DNA of 64,000 bases from Myotis daubentonii (GCF_963259705.1 NC_081841.1:86937063-87001062), one strand, 5' to 3'. Shown: positions 22,402-33,897, numbered from the stretch's first letter. Notes: generated by a model from the letters alone, not told the origin. Translations and numbers: made by a program.

Positions 22402-22735
22402 CTAGAGGCCCAATGCATGAAATTCATGCATGGGTAAGGTCCCTAGGCCTGGCCTGCCCTGATGGGGTCCTTGGATCCGGGTGGGGGGTTCCCAGCTGGG
22501 GGTTGAGGCTGACCTGGCTGGCCATGCCCCCATGGGGTGGGGGTCCCTGCTGGGGAGCGGGGTGGCCTGGGCAAAGGGTCATGGGGGGGTTGGCCAGCCA
22601 CCCCACCCTCAATCGGGGTGGGAGAGGCTGATCAGGGGTGGGGCAGGCCAGGAGGAGGGGCTGGGTTCACTGGCCACAGTGGGCATCATAGCGACCAGTT
22701 GTCTGGTCGTTACAGTGTTATGGTCACTGGCTTTT

Positions 22736-22740
<5 letters not shown>
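22402..22740 (-). mobile_element. Helitron, HeliBat-like, 5' end lost in a microsatellite
   Basis: The 3' end on the minus strand is atgcatgaatttcatgcat, then tgggcctctag, then T. The body is G-rich on the plus strand. Near the 5' end cataacactgtaacgaccag remains, then atataaaaagcc, and the terminal TC bases are replaced by the (TG)n tract at 22741. Confidence 0.88.

Positions 22741-22778
<38 letters not shown>
22741..22778. repeat. (TG)n microsatellite
   Basis: Nineteen gt units at the former 5' terminus of the Helitron. Confidence 0.95.
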
Positions 22779-22780
<2 letters not shown>

Positions 22781-23064
22781 TCTAGGTAAGTTTGAGGAAT
22801 GGCCTTTATTTTAAGGTAGACATTTAATACCCTTTAGTCCAGAATCTCCATATCCATTCTAACTAATTATTCTAATTATTCGCTGATGTAAAATTTTCTG
22901 ATCTAGTCAATTAAATTTTCTATTAAGATACCAACATATTTTGCAAATATCACATCTGAAAATTCATCAAGAATTATTTTCATGACCTATTGTGTGAAAG
23001 GCAGTGCTCTATGTTCTAGAAAAGAGACAGTTCTCTACTTTCTAATGAGAAGAAAATATAAGCA
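22779..23064. other. Old interspersed repeat, left part
   Basis: The text gcagtgctctatgttctaga, then agagacagttctctactt resembles the start of an ancient dispersed repeat. It appears to continue after the L1 insertion (24017-24520), since ccaagcatgattgagttttt and aaaatcactctgtctgttgt fit the same element. Family not named. Confidence 0.35.
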
Positions 23065-23080
23065 AGAAAATAAATAGGCT

Positions 23081-24000
23081 ACACAGAGAACTCATACAAC
23101 TTAACAAAAGGAAGATAAATGATCCAATCAAAAAATAGGCAAAGGATCTAAATAGACACTTTTCAAAAGAGGACATAAAGAAGGCCCAGAAACATATGAA
23201 AACATGCTCAAAGTCACTAATCATCAGAGAGATGCAAATCAAAACAACAATGAGACACCATCTCACACATGTCAGAATGGCTATCATGAACAAATCAATA
23301 AACAGCAAGTGCTAGCGAGGATGTGGAGAAAAAGGAACACTCATGCACTGCTGGTGGGAATGCAGACTGGTGCAGCCACTGTGAAGAACAGTATGGAATT
23401 TCCTCAAAAAGTTAAAAATGGAACTCCCATTTGACCCAATGATCCCACTTCTAGGACTATATTCCAAGAAACCAGAAACACCAATCAGAAAGGATACATG
23501 CACCCCTATGTTCATAGCAGCACAATTTAGCAAAGCTAAGATTTGGAAACAGCCTAAGTGCCCATCAGCAGATGAGTGGATTAGAAAACAGTGATACATC
23601 TACACAATGGAATACTATGCTGCTCTTAAAAAAGAAGGAACATTTACCATTTGCAACAGCATGGATGGAACTGGAGAGCATTATGCTAAGAGAAATAAGC
23701 CAGTCAGAGAAAGATAAATATCACATGATCTCACTCATATGTGGTTTATAATGATCAACATAATTTGATGAACAAGAATAGATCCAGAGACAAATGGGAG
23801 GGGTGGGGGGGGGGAGTTAGAGAGCAACCAAAGGACTTGTATGCATGCATATTAGCATAACCAATGGACACAGACACTGGGTCAGTGGGGGCTTGCCCGG
23901 GGTGGGAATGACTGGGGCTGGGGTGGCGGGGAGGTCAATTGGGGAAAAAGGAGGCACATGTAAAACTTTAGACAAAAAAGAAAAAAATGTCAAAAAATAA
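23081..24000 (+). mobile_element. 5'-truncated L1 with perfect 16-bp target duplication
   Basis: This 920-bp element covers the end of ORF2 (in one frame [24 protein letters not shown] with stops), then aatactatgctgctctt, gaaataagccagtcagagaa, and a 3' UTR with gtcaattggggaaaaaggag and an A-rich tail. The duplication agaaaataaataggct is exact at 23065-23080 and 24001-24016. It resembles the L1 at 16967-18655, but its 3' UTR differs downstream. Confidence 0.95.
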
Positions 24001-24016
24001 AGAAAATAAATAGGCT

Positions 24017-25045
24017 ATTTGCAGGTGATGATGCATTATGTGAAGAAAATGAAAAAAGCTGATGAATAAGATTAAACTAGGGGCAGCAGAGAATGAGGAG
24101 GGGTTAATTTAGACTGTTTATGAGATAAATTCTCATTGAGGACTTTTAGCTACAACCTGAAAGACAAAAACAAAGCCAGCCAAGAGAAAACCTGAAGACA
24201 AGAGCCTCTGGGTAAAGGGATCACCAATGCAAAAACTTATGGTAGAAACAGATGTTGGTGTGTTTGAGGAACACAAAGAAAGTCAGGCAGTACTGGTGTC
24301 CAATGAGGGAGTGGAGAGGGAAAGTGGAGGTCAAATCATGAAGGTTATGTAGGCTCTATAAGCCAAGCATGATTGAGTTTTTGTTTCTAGTTGCAATTGA
24401 CAGCCATTGTAGAACTGATTTGAACTGTACTTTTTTAAAAAATCACTCTGTCTGTTGTATTGTGAATGGTGCTTGATAGCACCTCATCTATATTCATTGA
24501 GTAAAACTGAAAACAAAATTTATTACTAGTCCCAGGGAAGCAATCAGTCAATTATCATTTTTAATATTTAGTATTTATTTTTGTTTTGAACACATCTCTC
24601 AATCAATAAGATATATTTCCATTTGGCATAAATCTTGTCCATAATTATTTCTGACAAAAACCATAAAAGGGAACTGTAAAAGAAGTGTTATCAATATTTT
24701 TACTGCACTGGCTGTTACTTTTAAAAATCCAAAGGCAATGTGAAGCCCAAGGAGTTGCTGAGGAGTATAAATGTGATGATATTATAGATGTTTTTAAAGG
24801 AGAAACACAACATTATTATACCTATTTTGCAATAAAAAGGAATAAAATTTCATGGTATAGAAAAGTCAAATTTGACAGGATTCTTTTCTTTTCAATAAGC
24901 TATTTTCAATACTCATAACTAGTATTTTTCAGCTATATTTAGTATGCATGAACAAACATGTCCTGTCCATCTCTCTAACAAACCTCCATCATTTTGTTCA
25001 CTTTAAGTAGCTAGGATTTAAAATATCCAAGCCATTCACTTCGCA

Positions 25046-25048
<3 letters not shown>
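24017..25048. other. Old repeat remnant, then unassigned AT-rich DNA
   Basis: To about 24520 this seems to be the right half of the old repeat interrupted by the L1. Beyond that nothing was recognised. The 77-codon plus frame at 24685 has no support. Confidence 0.35.

Positions 25049-25103
<55 letters not shown>
25049..25103. repeat. (AT)n microsatellite
   Basis: A continuous at tract of about 27 units, followed by agcagggatg. Confidence 0.95.
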
Positions 25104-25104
<1 letters not shown>

Positions 25105-25109
25105 CAGGG

Positions 25110-26060
25110 ATGTGGGTACATTTCAAAATATTCTAAAAGAAATCTAAAATCAAAAGTCAGAAGCCTGGCAGAATCAATGTTAATCCTCTTTAGAGGAAAC
25201 ATTACCCTATACCTCAAATTATTTCTATAAACAATTGGGCACAATGTCCTAAACACAACACAAGAGAAATAAAATAACATAAATTTATTAATAACAGCAA
25301 AAAAATTGACAATAGAAATCAAGCAACAGTTACTTCAAGGTATTAGACTTACCAGACATAGACTTTAAAATTCAACATTTATAATTTCAGATGTTGAAGG
25401 AGATAAAAACCAAGATTGAGAATTTTGGCAGAGAACTGAAAACTATTAACAAAGAACCATATGAAAGCTCCATAAACTTCATCGAAAAACAAATTACACT
25501 TAAGAATGCAATGGATGAGTTTAACAACAGATTAGATAAGACAAAAATATTAATAAAATGATGGTTAGATCAAAAGAAAAATTCAAAATAAAATGAGACA
25601 TAAAAGGATGAAAAAGACATAGTTGATGCAGTGAGAAACTCTAACATATAATAGGATGTGTGAGAAAGATAACGATAGTTGGGACACAAGCAATATTTAA
25701 AGGATAATGGCTGGAAGCACAAAACCAAGGTTTCAAGAATTCTCACTTATCTGTGCAATACAAAGCTTTTTCTGAGACAAGACACAAGATAATGATGGCT
25801 CCTAATACCACTTTCACTCCACAATTAATTAAATATATTATCCAATAAAATATAGCAATAAAAAATGATAGCTGCTTTAGGAATAAAAAAAGCTGCATTA
25901 TTCTCAGACAATATAATTATGTAAATAGAAAATTCAAGAAAATCTATAGTTAATCATTAAAATTACTATATAAGGTTAAAATAGTTGCTGAATACAAAAA
26001 AAACAAGTTAATTGTATTTTTACACACCAACAATGAACAGTTAAAATTAAAATTTTTTAA
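25110..26060 (+). mobile_element. Ancient L1 (L1M-like) with internal deletion
   Basis: ORF1-region motifs (catagactttaaaattcaac, gagaattttggcagagaact, aagaatgcaatggatgagtt) come first. ORF2-region motifs (attctcagacaatataatta, tgtatttttacacaccaaca) follow only ~500 bp later, so a long middle segment is missing. No open frame of length remains. Confidence 0.7.
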
Positions 26061-26171
26061 AGATTCAGTTTTATTAACCCCAAAAATAGTGATTCACTCA
26101 AAACAATTCATTAATTAATAAATATTCTTATCAACTGTAATTTAATATGTTTTTTTAAATTTATAAATAAA

Positions 26172-26865
26172 CTAGGGGCCCAGTGCACAAGTCCATGCAC
26201 CTTGAAAGGAACTGTGGGCCACAAAGCTGCGGTGGGCACAAGGGCAGGTCTTGGCCCATCCTCTGCGCCCCACCCGGCCCCTCCTGCCACAGTCCCTGGT
26301 TCTCTGTCTGCAGGCAGCCCTGCTCCCACCACCGCCACTCCCACACACTGACGGCACCGGACCTGCTCACACCCACTGACAGCACAGGGCAATTAAGGCT
26401 GGCGCCAGCAGCGGGTGTAAGCAGGGCTGGCGCTGTCAGCAGGTGCAAGCAGCGGCTGTTACTCTGATTGCCCCTCAGGAGCAGGGGGAGGTGGAGAAAC
26501 CCTCAGGGGCAATCAGGGCTGGCAGCTGCCGCTCATACCTGCTGATGGTGCTGAGCAATCAGAACTGCGCCAGGCACTGGCAGCAGGTGGGAGCAGTGGC
26601 TCTGGCGCCAGCTGTGGGTTGGACCGCGGCACTTGGGAGCAAAGAATTTTCAATAACCACCAGAGGCTCTCCCCGATGATGACTGGCACCCTGCCTTGGT
26701 CTGGCACTTCTGCTCACCTGCTCCACCATCCCACCTGCTGCTGACACCTGCCATGTTCTGCGCATGCCCCCTAGTGGTCAGTGCATATCATAGCGACTGG
26801 CTGTTCAGTTGTTTGGTTGTTCCACCATTCGGTCTATTTGCATATTAGGGTTTTATATATATAGA
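26172..26865 (-). mobile_element. Helitron, HeliBat-like, downstream member of an abutting pair
   Basis: The minus strand starts TCTATATATATAAAACCCTA, continues with atatgcaaatagaccgaatg and gtcgctatgatatgcactga, and ends tgcatggacttgtgca, then ctgggcccctag, then T. The GC-rich middle has imperfect repeats (gcgccagcagcggg, ggcgctgtcagcaggtg). Its 5' TC directly follows the CTAG of 26866-27442. Confidence 0.92.
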
Positions 26866-27442
26866 CTAGAGGCCCAGTGCACAAATTCGTGCATGGGTAG
26901 GGTCCCTCGGGGTAGCCTGTGGGGATCAGGCCCCAGCTTGCACCCCCAGGCTCACAGCTCCAGCTCGTGCCCCAGCCTCACAGCCCCACAACCATGTCTG
27001 GCACCCTTCTGTGGGCTGGCGCTGCCCCCTCACCTGCTCCACCATCCCACCTACAGAGCAATCAATTGGGGCCGGGCCCCATGCCCAGCTCCCTCAGCGC
27101 CTAGGAGCCAGGCGGCAGCCCCGCCTCCCACCGCCACCACTGGTTTCCATCTGCGGGGCAATTGCCGGGGCGATCTGGCCCTTGCTCTCACCCACCTTGG
27201 CCTGGCGTTGCCCACTCACCTGCTCCACCATCCCGCCACGGTCCCACTCTCATCAGGGCCCAACGGGGACAGCAGCACCTCCACTGTCGCCTGCTGCCAG
27301 CACCACATTGCCGATGCCCGCCATGTTCTGCACCACCCCCTGGTGGTCAGCTCATGTCAGAGCGAGCAGTCAAACTCCTGGTCTCCTGGTCGAATGACCA
27401 CCCGAGGGGACAATTTGCATATTAGGCTTCTATTATATAGGA
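26866..27442 (-). mobile_element. Helitron, HeliBat-like, upstream member of an abutting pair
   Basis: The minus strand starts TCCTATATAATAGAAGCC and ends atgcacgaatttgtgcac, then tgggcctctag, with the next base belonging to the following Helitron's TC. Two diverged copies of cacctgctccaccatcccac (about 27028 and 27217) show internal duplication. A 251-codon plus frame (26809-27564) spans both Helitrons and flanking DNA and is not a gene. Confidence 0.93.
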
Positions 27443-27778
27443 TATTCTTAACAAGCAAAGAGAAAATACAAACAAATAAGAAAGTAAGGGCACTGAATAA
27501 GAGGGCAGGTAGGTTTCACGCCCCCCCGCCCCATCTTCTCCGCCGTGTATGTGCCCCAAGGTGAAACACCAACAGCCGGCACTGGCTGAGGATCTCGTGC
27601 TGACTCAGATTCTATCAGGAACTCGGCATGAAGGCATGGTCAAAGTTGACCCTTCTTTGCCAAGAATTTATAGTCTATTTACAGAGATAAGACTACTGCA
27701 CATGCAATCAGTTGCAAAACAGTGTCTTATTTATTCATTTGGGTATTTACTCATTTAACAAAGAAATATTGACTTCCT
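27443..27778. other. Unassigned
   Basis: No family was recognised. From about 27720 (tatttattcatttgggta) it may be an old dispersed repeat that resumes after the VES. Confidence 0.35.
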
Positions 27779-27948
27779 GCCCTGTGTAGCTCAGTTGGGT
27801 GGAGAATCAAAGATCATGGTTCAGTTCCTGGTCAGGGCACAATATACCCAGGTTGTGGGTCAGGGGCATACAGAAGGCAACTGAGAGATGCGATGTTTCT
27901 CTCTGTCTAAAATCAATCAAAACATATCTTAGGGTGAGGATTTAAAAA
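27779..27948 (+). mobile_element. VES SINE, diverged and internally shortened
   Basis: The head gccctgtgtagctcagttgg and box B tggttcagttcc lead to the tail atctta gggtgaggattt. Imperfect direct repeats flank it: aaagaaatattgacttcctg and aaagaaacatcaacttcctg. The CT-rich middle is much reduced, so the copy is only ~170 bp. Confidence 0.85.
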
Positions 27949-28382
27949 AAAGAAACATCAACTTCCTGCCTACCACGAATCAAGCATTTTTTTGAGACAT
28001 TAAGAAATTTAAAGATGAGCAATACAAAATCTTTGCTTAGTATTAGACCAGAAAATCCAAAGAGAGACAAGCAACCAAACTTGAAGGGTACAGGGAATGT
28101 TTCGTGGAGGACGAACTGAGCTAGGCTTTCAATGGTGGAGAGAATTTGTATACAGTAAAAAAAAAAAAAAAAATGGGGGCAGGGGGTGAATATGGTGTGG
28201 CCATGCATTCCAAGTTAATTTAAAAGCCTACCAGAGAAGTCTAGGATTCAAGCAGTACAGCAACGGGAGTGAATTGTGTTTTTTACACATGCGAAATGTC
28301 AAGACATACCCATAATTACCTGTACTCTCCATTTCTGGAGTTGACAACTATTCATTGCATATCTATTTTAGGTAGAGGAACA
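27949..28382. other. Unassigned, with an A-run
   Basis: Apart from an (A)n of about 18 bases near 28157-28173 nothing is recognised. The first ~190 bases may belong to an old dispersed repeat (gggaatgtttcgtggaggac). Confidence 0.35.
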
Positions 28383-28580
28383 TAGTGGTTAGAAGCATCA
28401 ATTCCAGAGCCAAACTGCCCAAGTTTGAACCTGCCTCCACTACTTACTAACCACAAGTGACCTAGACACTTTCCTCATATGGAAAATGGGATAGTAATAG
28501 CAATAGATCTTTTTTAAAAGCTAAATGAATTAATTCACATTATGATTAAACCAATGCCTGGCACAAAATAAACACTATAT
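28383..28580 (+). mobile_element. MIR SINE
   Basis: Core motifs are in order: gtggttagaagcatcaattc, cagagccaaactgcccaagt, tgaacctgcctccactactt, tcatatggaaaatgggatag and aatgcctggcacaaaataaa. Confidence 0.85.
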
Positions 28581-29989
28581 CATTTTGCTATAATTATAAT
28601 TATTATTATCTGTTTCATGTCCATTATGACTCTTAACACTGTGGTAGATGTATTTTTTTAAGTCTCCGCTCTAAAAGACCTTACAATTTAACTGGTGTTC
28701 AGGGGGGCAGCAGAAGTTGCCACTAATGCAAATGGTGAACAATACTTAACATCATGAAAAAATGTTCAAATGCATTGTGAAGAAAAAGAGAAAGAAACAG
28801 GAAACTACAATGCAGAACAGGAAGTATGATTCCGAATGTCTTTCTTTGAATTTACAGATAGAATTTCTAAAATTCTAGAGGATACCGGGTACTATCTCTG
28901 TATTGTGATTATGAGTGGTTTTAAGAAGCATTATTAGGTTATACACTTAAAAGAGAGGCAATGGGTGTAATGGAGTTCACAGGCTTTGGGATCATAAAGT
29001 GGGTCGATATCCCTGCTAAACCTCTTGCCTGTAGAACCTTAAAGCGTTTTTTGTCTTTTTTCCTTGTTCGTTTTTAATATTTTCGGCCTCTGTTCCATCA
29101 TCTACAAAATGGGAATGTGCCTGGAGCCTAGCAGATGCTTTTATACACTTTCAGCAGAGCAAATCAACTCCTCATAGCATTCATTGCCAGTCACCATAAG
29201 CCCATGTCCATACCATTGGCTACTCAGTGGAACCAGTGTTACAATGTGATCAATTTGGTCTCAGACATTTGTAAATATTCAATGAAGTTCAAGTCAGCAA
29301 AAGAGTGTACTTGTTTCTTCATTCATCTGGCGAGAACTCATGCTGAATGCCTGAACTTGCATTGCGAGGTGTTGGGTGGCAGGCTTCATAGACATCTAAC
29401 TTGTCACATAGTATGAATTAATATTCACTTTCAATAATTTATTCATTCATTAAATGACTATTCACGAATTGTGTTCACTATGCTAAACAGTGAGTATGAA
29501 ATTAGTTTATCCCCAATTTATTTATTCTAGCCTCTTACAAAAACTACATTTGGTTCTGCTTTGTGGTTTCAAAAGGAGACCTAAAGTTATATTTACCTTT
29601 GACTATAAATAGAACTGGAATAAGCACAAGGCAAATAAATTCCTGCTGATCAAATCCTAGCAGCTCTTATATGCCATTTCAATCCTTTCATGCTGTTTTT
29701 GAGCTATTTGAGTTGAGGTATTTTGGGTTTGCTTATTTTAAAAGCCAAGATCAAATGCTGTTTCATTTTGTCAGTTTCAGGCAACAGTAGAGGTTGTTGT
29801 TTTAAAAAAAAAAAAAAAAAAAAAGCTTTAATTTTAGTCTAAAAGACTCTTATTTAATAAATAGTCTTAATGCCAGATAACTGGAACTTGAATGAAGTAA
29901 AAAGAAAGACACATAGCATCCCTTTTTCTTCTCAGCAGTTTTTCAGATATATCTATTTCTAAAACCCATTCAGAATTAGAAAGATTCAA
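28581..29989. other. Unassigned AT-rich sequence
   Basis: No gene was recognised. A weak MIR-like signature (tgttccatcatctacaaaat) is at 29090-29115. A T/A-rich run with about 21 A lies at 29804-29824. Confidence 0.4.
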
Positions 29990-30235
29990 GAAATGTTCCT
30001 CTTATAAAAAGTTTGCCACACATCTATAATGGTATTGTTCACAGGGTTGTAAGAACACGAAGTTTAAAACAATCTAAACGTGTAGTAAGGGAAGACTACT
30101 TAAATAAAATTTTGTATTTGTACAAAATGGAATATGTAGCCCTTGAAATATTATAGACAAATATTTAATGATATGGGAAGTTCCAGAAGATAAATTGTTA
30201 TATAAAAATCAAATTACAAAATAATATTTACAAGA
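29990..30235 (+). mobile_element. Ancient L1 3' fragment (L1M-like)
   Basis: Motifs tgtttaaaacaatctaaacg-like, then gaagactacttaaataaaat, tacaaaatggaatatgtagc and gatatgggaagttccagaag follow the order of the ORF2 C-terminal region of old L1s. Highly decayed. Confidence 0.6.
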
Positions 30236-31629
30236 TGTTTCAGCCTCACCATTTTACCCAGCTCTTTTTGTCTTTGGGGAAATTTTGACCTTGAGGATGT
30301 TTACTAGTATAATACAAACATTTTCATCAGATTGAGCCAGTACTGATAAATTTTTTTATTGAGAAATTAGTTCCTAGAGCAAATACCAATGAGTCAAATT
30401 ATTTCCTTGATCAAAATAGTATCATAAACATTCTCTATATTTTTTCAATTTTATTCTTTATTTAACTGAGATTATTTCATTGGCATTAGTTATTTTCCAC
30501 TTAAATTATAAAATTATAATTCATTAATCAATAAGTATTTTGTCATATCAACTTTTATGGATTCTTTCCTGTCCTTGTGAGTTTTCGTTTGTAGTCTATT
30601 TCTGCCAAATTTAATATTCTTGAGTGAGATTCTACAGTTCTAAACATTGTCAAGAGATGTTATTCTTGTGTTAATCTTTAGTTAACAATAAATTTTTCCA
30701 TGTACAATTTAAAACATCAGTTTTGTTCTATAAAGATTATTTGTGTTGGTAATGTTTAATGCAAATATATTTATTTCTCAATTAATCCATATAAAATTGT
30801 AAGCAATTTAAAAGAAAGAATGGGGAAGAAATCAAAGAAGGGAGAGAGGATGGGTGATGGAGAAAGCAAGAGAGAATAAGAAAAATAGAGACCTCACCAC
30901 CACCACCACCCCCCCAAAAAAAAAAAAAAAAAACAAAGAAAGATGGGGCAACACATATGAATAATCAAAACAATAGGATCAAAATGGTGGGGCAGGATAT
31001 TACTAAAATAAAATTTAAGGATGCTATCTCTTCAAGCTTGATCGTGTTAATGCTTTCCCTGGATAAGATGAATTCCAGAAAGACTCCTGCAGAATATTCC
31101 TGTATTTCCTACTTTCAATCTCCCTACATACTAATCTGCATCAGAGAAACAAGGAATTCACCACATCAATGAAGAATCTTTCTATATGACAATATAACAA
31201 CCAGTTAAAATGTATGACATCTAATATTGTTTGTTCTACACAATATACGATTAGCCTGAGGTTGTTTATCTAAATGACTGGATATTTTGACATTAGCCTG
31301 TTTGGGGTACACAGAGGTTCTATTGGATACTCAACACCCCATCTCTCAAAATAAAATATAGTGATCTCCATGCGTTCAAAGATAAGATAAAAAAAAATGA
31401 GTAAACCAAATACTGGATATTGGTCTGCAGGTAAGGGCCAAGGGCATGGAAGTGAATGAAGGGGTAAGGAGGAAGAGCACAATGGGGTAGAGCAGATGAG
31501 AACAAGGGTAGTATCCCTCAATTGGTATAATTACTTCTCTGGGCCACTCTGAGAACCAAAAGATTTCTTGGTTTCTGCTATTCTTTGTTCTCATTCTCTA
31601 TGCATGTACCTTTAATACTCCAAATTATA
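30236..31629. other. Unassigned AT-rich sequence
   Basis: No gene or transposon was recognised. A purine-rich stretch runs 30810-30890, followed by (CAC)n and about 18 A near 30896-30933. Confidence 0.45.
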
Positions 31630-31637
31630 ACTTAGAC

Positions 31638-31873
31638 CAATAGTTTTCAAACCTCTCACCCCCCTTTTTTTATGGCATAAACTCTTAAAATCTTATGTAA
31701 AAGCCTAATTTTTTAAACCAGAAAAAGTTGTTCTGGAGTTATAATGGCCAATGGATGGAACAGGTTGGGGGGATGGTGAATCCCACACAGTCAGGTTCCC
31801 TGCTCCTCTCCATTCCAAACACTCCATAATGACCTCAAAAGGAGTCCCTGAGAACCCAGTTTGAACTCCACTG
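31638..31873. mobile_element. Old non-autonomous hAT (MER-type MITE)
   Basis: Imperfect terminal inverted repeats are caatagttttcaaac and gtttgaactccactg. The 8-bp flanks acttagac (31630-31637) and gcttagac (31874-31881) differ at one base. Length is 236 bp. The TIR is of the CAGTGGTTnTCAAAC type common in ancient mammalian hAT MITEs. Exact subfamily not assigned. Confidence 0.8.
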
Positions 31874-31881
31874 GCTTAGAC

Positions 31882-32139
31882 TTTTGTGCTGAATACTAGA
31901 ATCTCTAAAGGTAAATTTTACAGTAGGCTGACAAAGAATAAGATACCACTGCTTTAACAGAGCCTTGAAAGTTGAACAAGCTTAATACTTTTTAGGGTTT
32001 GTTTTATTCTGTTGGGGTTTTTGTGCTTGTTTTAGCTAAAAACTTACATTTTAAACATTTCTGAAAATTTCACCATTGATGTTTAACTTAGATTATTAAA
32101 AATAATGAAGATAAGATGATGATAGAAAGCAACTATGTA
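31882..32139. other. Unassigned AT-rich sequence
   Basis: Nothing recognised. Confidence 0.5.
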
Positions 32140-32330
32140 GCACCATCTTTTTTTCCTGAGACAGTTCTAAATGCGTACATATATTAACACATTTAATCCT
32201 CATAATTCTGAGAGGGCAATACTATTATTATTCCCTACTGAGAGTGAAGAAACTGAGACACAGAGATATCAACTAATTTGTCCAAATTCATATACCTTGT
32301 GAAGTAGAAATAGATTAAAATTATAATCTG
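32140..32330 (-). mobile_element. MIR SINE
   Basis: Antisense MIR motifs: acacatttaatcctcataat, attattccctactgagagtg, gaagaaactgagacacagag and tttgtccaaattcatatacc. Confidence 0.8.
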
Positions 32331-33428
32331 ATGCGATTTTCATTTGAGGAGTTAGATATTATGCTTGAATCCAACTATGGAAAAGGTTATTCAGTGATTA
32401 ACCAATCATATGGAATTTTCTTAACAGTTCATCCCAAGCAATTTCAAAGGGTCATGGAAATTAACTATTCAGGCTTACTGGTAAGTCATAGAAGGTCATG
32501 AAATTTTGGCCTGAGTGACCCAAGATCTTTGTAGGAGTCTTTGAATCTTGGTAAATTCATTTTAGATAAGAGTAATCTATGGCAATAATACTTGCCTAAC
32601 TTCTTATGAAATCTACTGACAATGAAATCTATCCCAAAATCTACATTTTTCCAAATTTTTGCTAAGTGTCTACAGGGGGAATTAAAGTAAAAGATACTGC
32701 CATCATCAGGAGCATAACATAAATCAGTTTAATATAGGATTAATATAGGAAGATATTGTGACTAGATTACAAAATATGAAGTACAATGAAAGATTAGTAC
32801 TATGGGTAGAAATTATGAAATGGAAAATGAAATTTATCTAGACTTTGAAGAAACTCTAGAAATTCATTACTTGATTTAATAATTTAATAATAAAATAAAT
32901 GACAACAATAAACATTTTAATCTTGATTTTAAAGGACTGCCATAATTTTACTAATTCATTCAAAAATTAAGTTATTTATTAACTAATAATAATAATAAAT
33001 AGCACTGTCTTCAGTAATAGAGAAGTAGGACAGACAGGTTCTTCTCTCTTGAGGCTTATATTCTAACAAAAAGAGACAGGTGATAAACAAATGGATGACT
33101 AAGGAAAGTACTGGATAGTGATAAGGTGTACACAGAGATAGTGTGAAATGACAGCCAGAGTCTGGTAGCTACTTTAGAATGAGTAGTCAAAACAGGCATC
33201 TCTAAGGAAGTGCTATTTAAGCTTAGACCTAAGTGACAAAATAAAATCAGTGTTTTAAAGATGAGAGAGAAGAACAGGCAGCAGGATGGATAGTGGAAAG
33301 GTGTGGTCAAATTGGGCTTAGTCACAGAATGGAAAGATGGCTAGTGTGGCTGGAGCACCATAGTCAAAAGAGGAGAGAGATAAGAAATGAGGTTGCAGTT
33401 GTGGACCTCCCAGAGCAATGATGAATTA
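32331..33428. other. Unassigned; old dispersed repeat at 33005-33360
   Basis: From 33005 the text ttcttctctcttgaggctta, then aggtgataaacaaatggatg, gctatttaagcttagaccta and tagtgtggctggagcaccat matches a dispersed mammalian repeat whose family I cannot name. The rest is unassigned. Confidence 0.4.
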
Positions 33429-33897
33429 TCCTAGCTAATAAAGAGATGATATGCAAATTGACCATCACTCCAACACACAAGATGGTCACCCCCATGTGGT
33501 CAAAGATGACCACTCTCATGTGGACACAAGATGGCCAGCAGGGGAGAGTAGTTGTGGACGATCAGGCCTGTAGGGGAGGATAGTTGGTGGGGACCCAAGC
33601 CTGCAAGGGAGGACAGTTGGGGGGGACCAGGCCTGCAGGAGAGGGCATTTGGGTGGGACCAGGCCTGCAGGAGAGGGCAGTTGGGGGGACCAGGCCAGGA
33701 GGGGAGGGCAGTTATGGGCAATCAGGCAGGCAGGCGAGCAGTTGGGAGCCAGCAGTCCTGGATTGTGGGATCAGGCCTAAACCAGCAGTCGGACATCCCT
33801 CAAGGGGTCCCAGATTGGAGAGGGTGCAGGCTGGGCTGAGGGACACACACACGCACACACACACACCCTGCACGAATTTCATGCACCGGGCCTCTAG
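33429..33897 (+). mobile_element. Helitron, HeliBat-like, with internal tandem repeats
   Basis: The 5' end TCCTAGCTAATAAAGAGATG is preceded by A and followed by atatgcaaattgaccatcac. The 3' end is gcacgaatttcatgc, then accgggcctctag, then T. The interior carries three diverged copies of a gatg(g/a)cca/gtcac-type block, a ~31-33-bp tandem repeat (33554-33742) and a (CA)n near 33843-33866. Confidence 0.94.
33554..33742. repeat. ~32-bp minisatellite inside the Helitron
   Basis: About six units of the form gggaccaggcctgcaggaga then gggcagttg, best conserved at 33620-33690 and decaying toward both ends. Confidence 0.85.

Noticed and set aside
22741..22778. (TG)n as Z-DNA regulatory element
   Set aside because: A plain microsatellite at a Helitron end; no evidence of function.
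26809..27564. 251-codon plus-strand open frame
   Set aside because: It spans the junction of two Helitrons and flanking DNA; Pro/Ser/Cys/His-rich composition from GC-rich repeat text; no domain.
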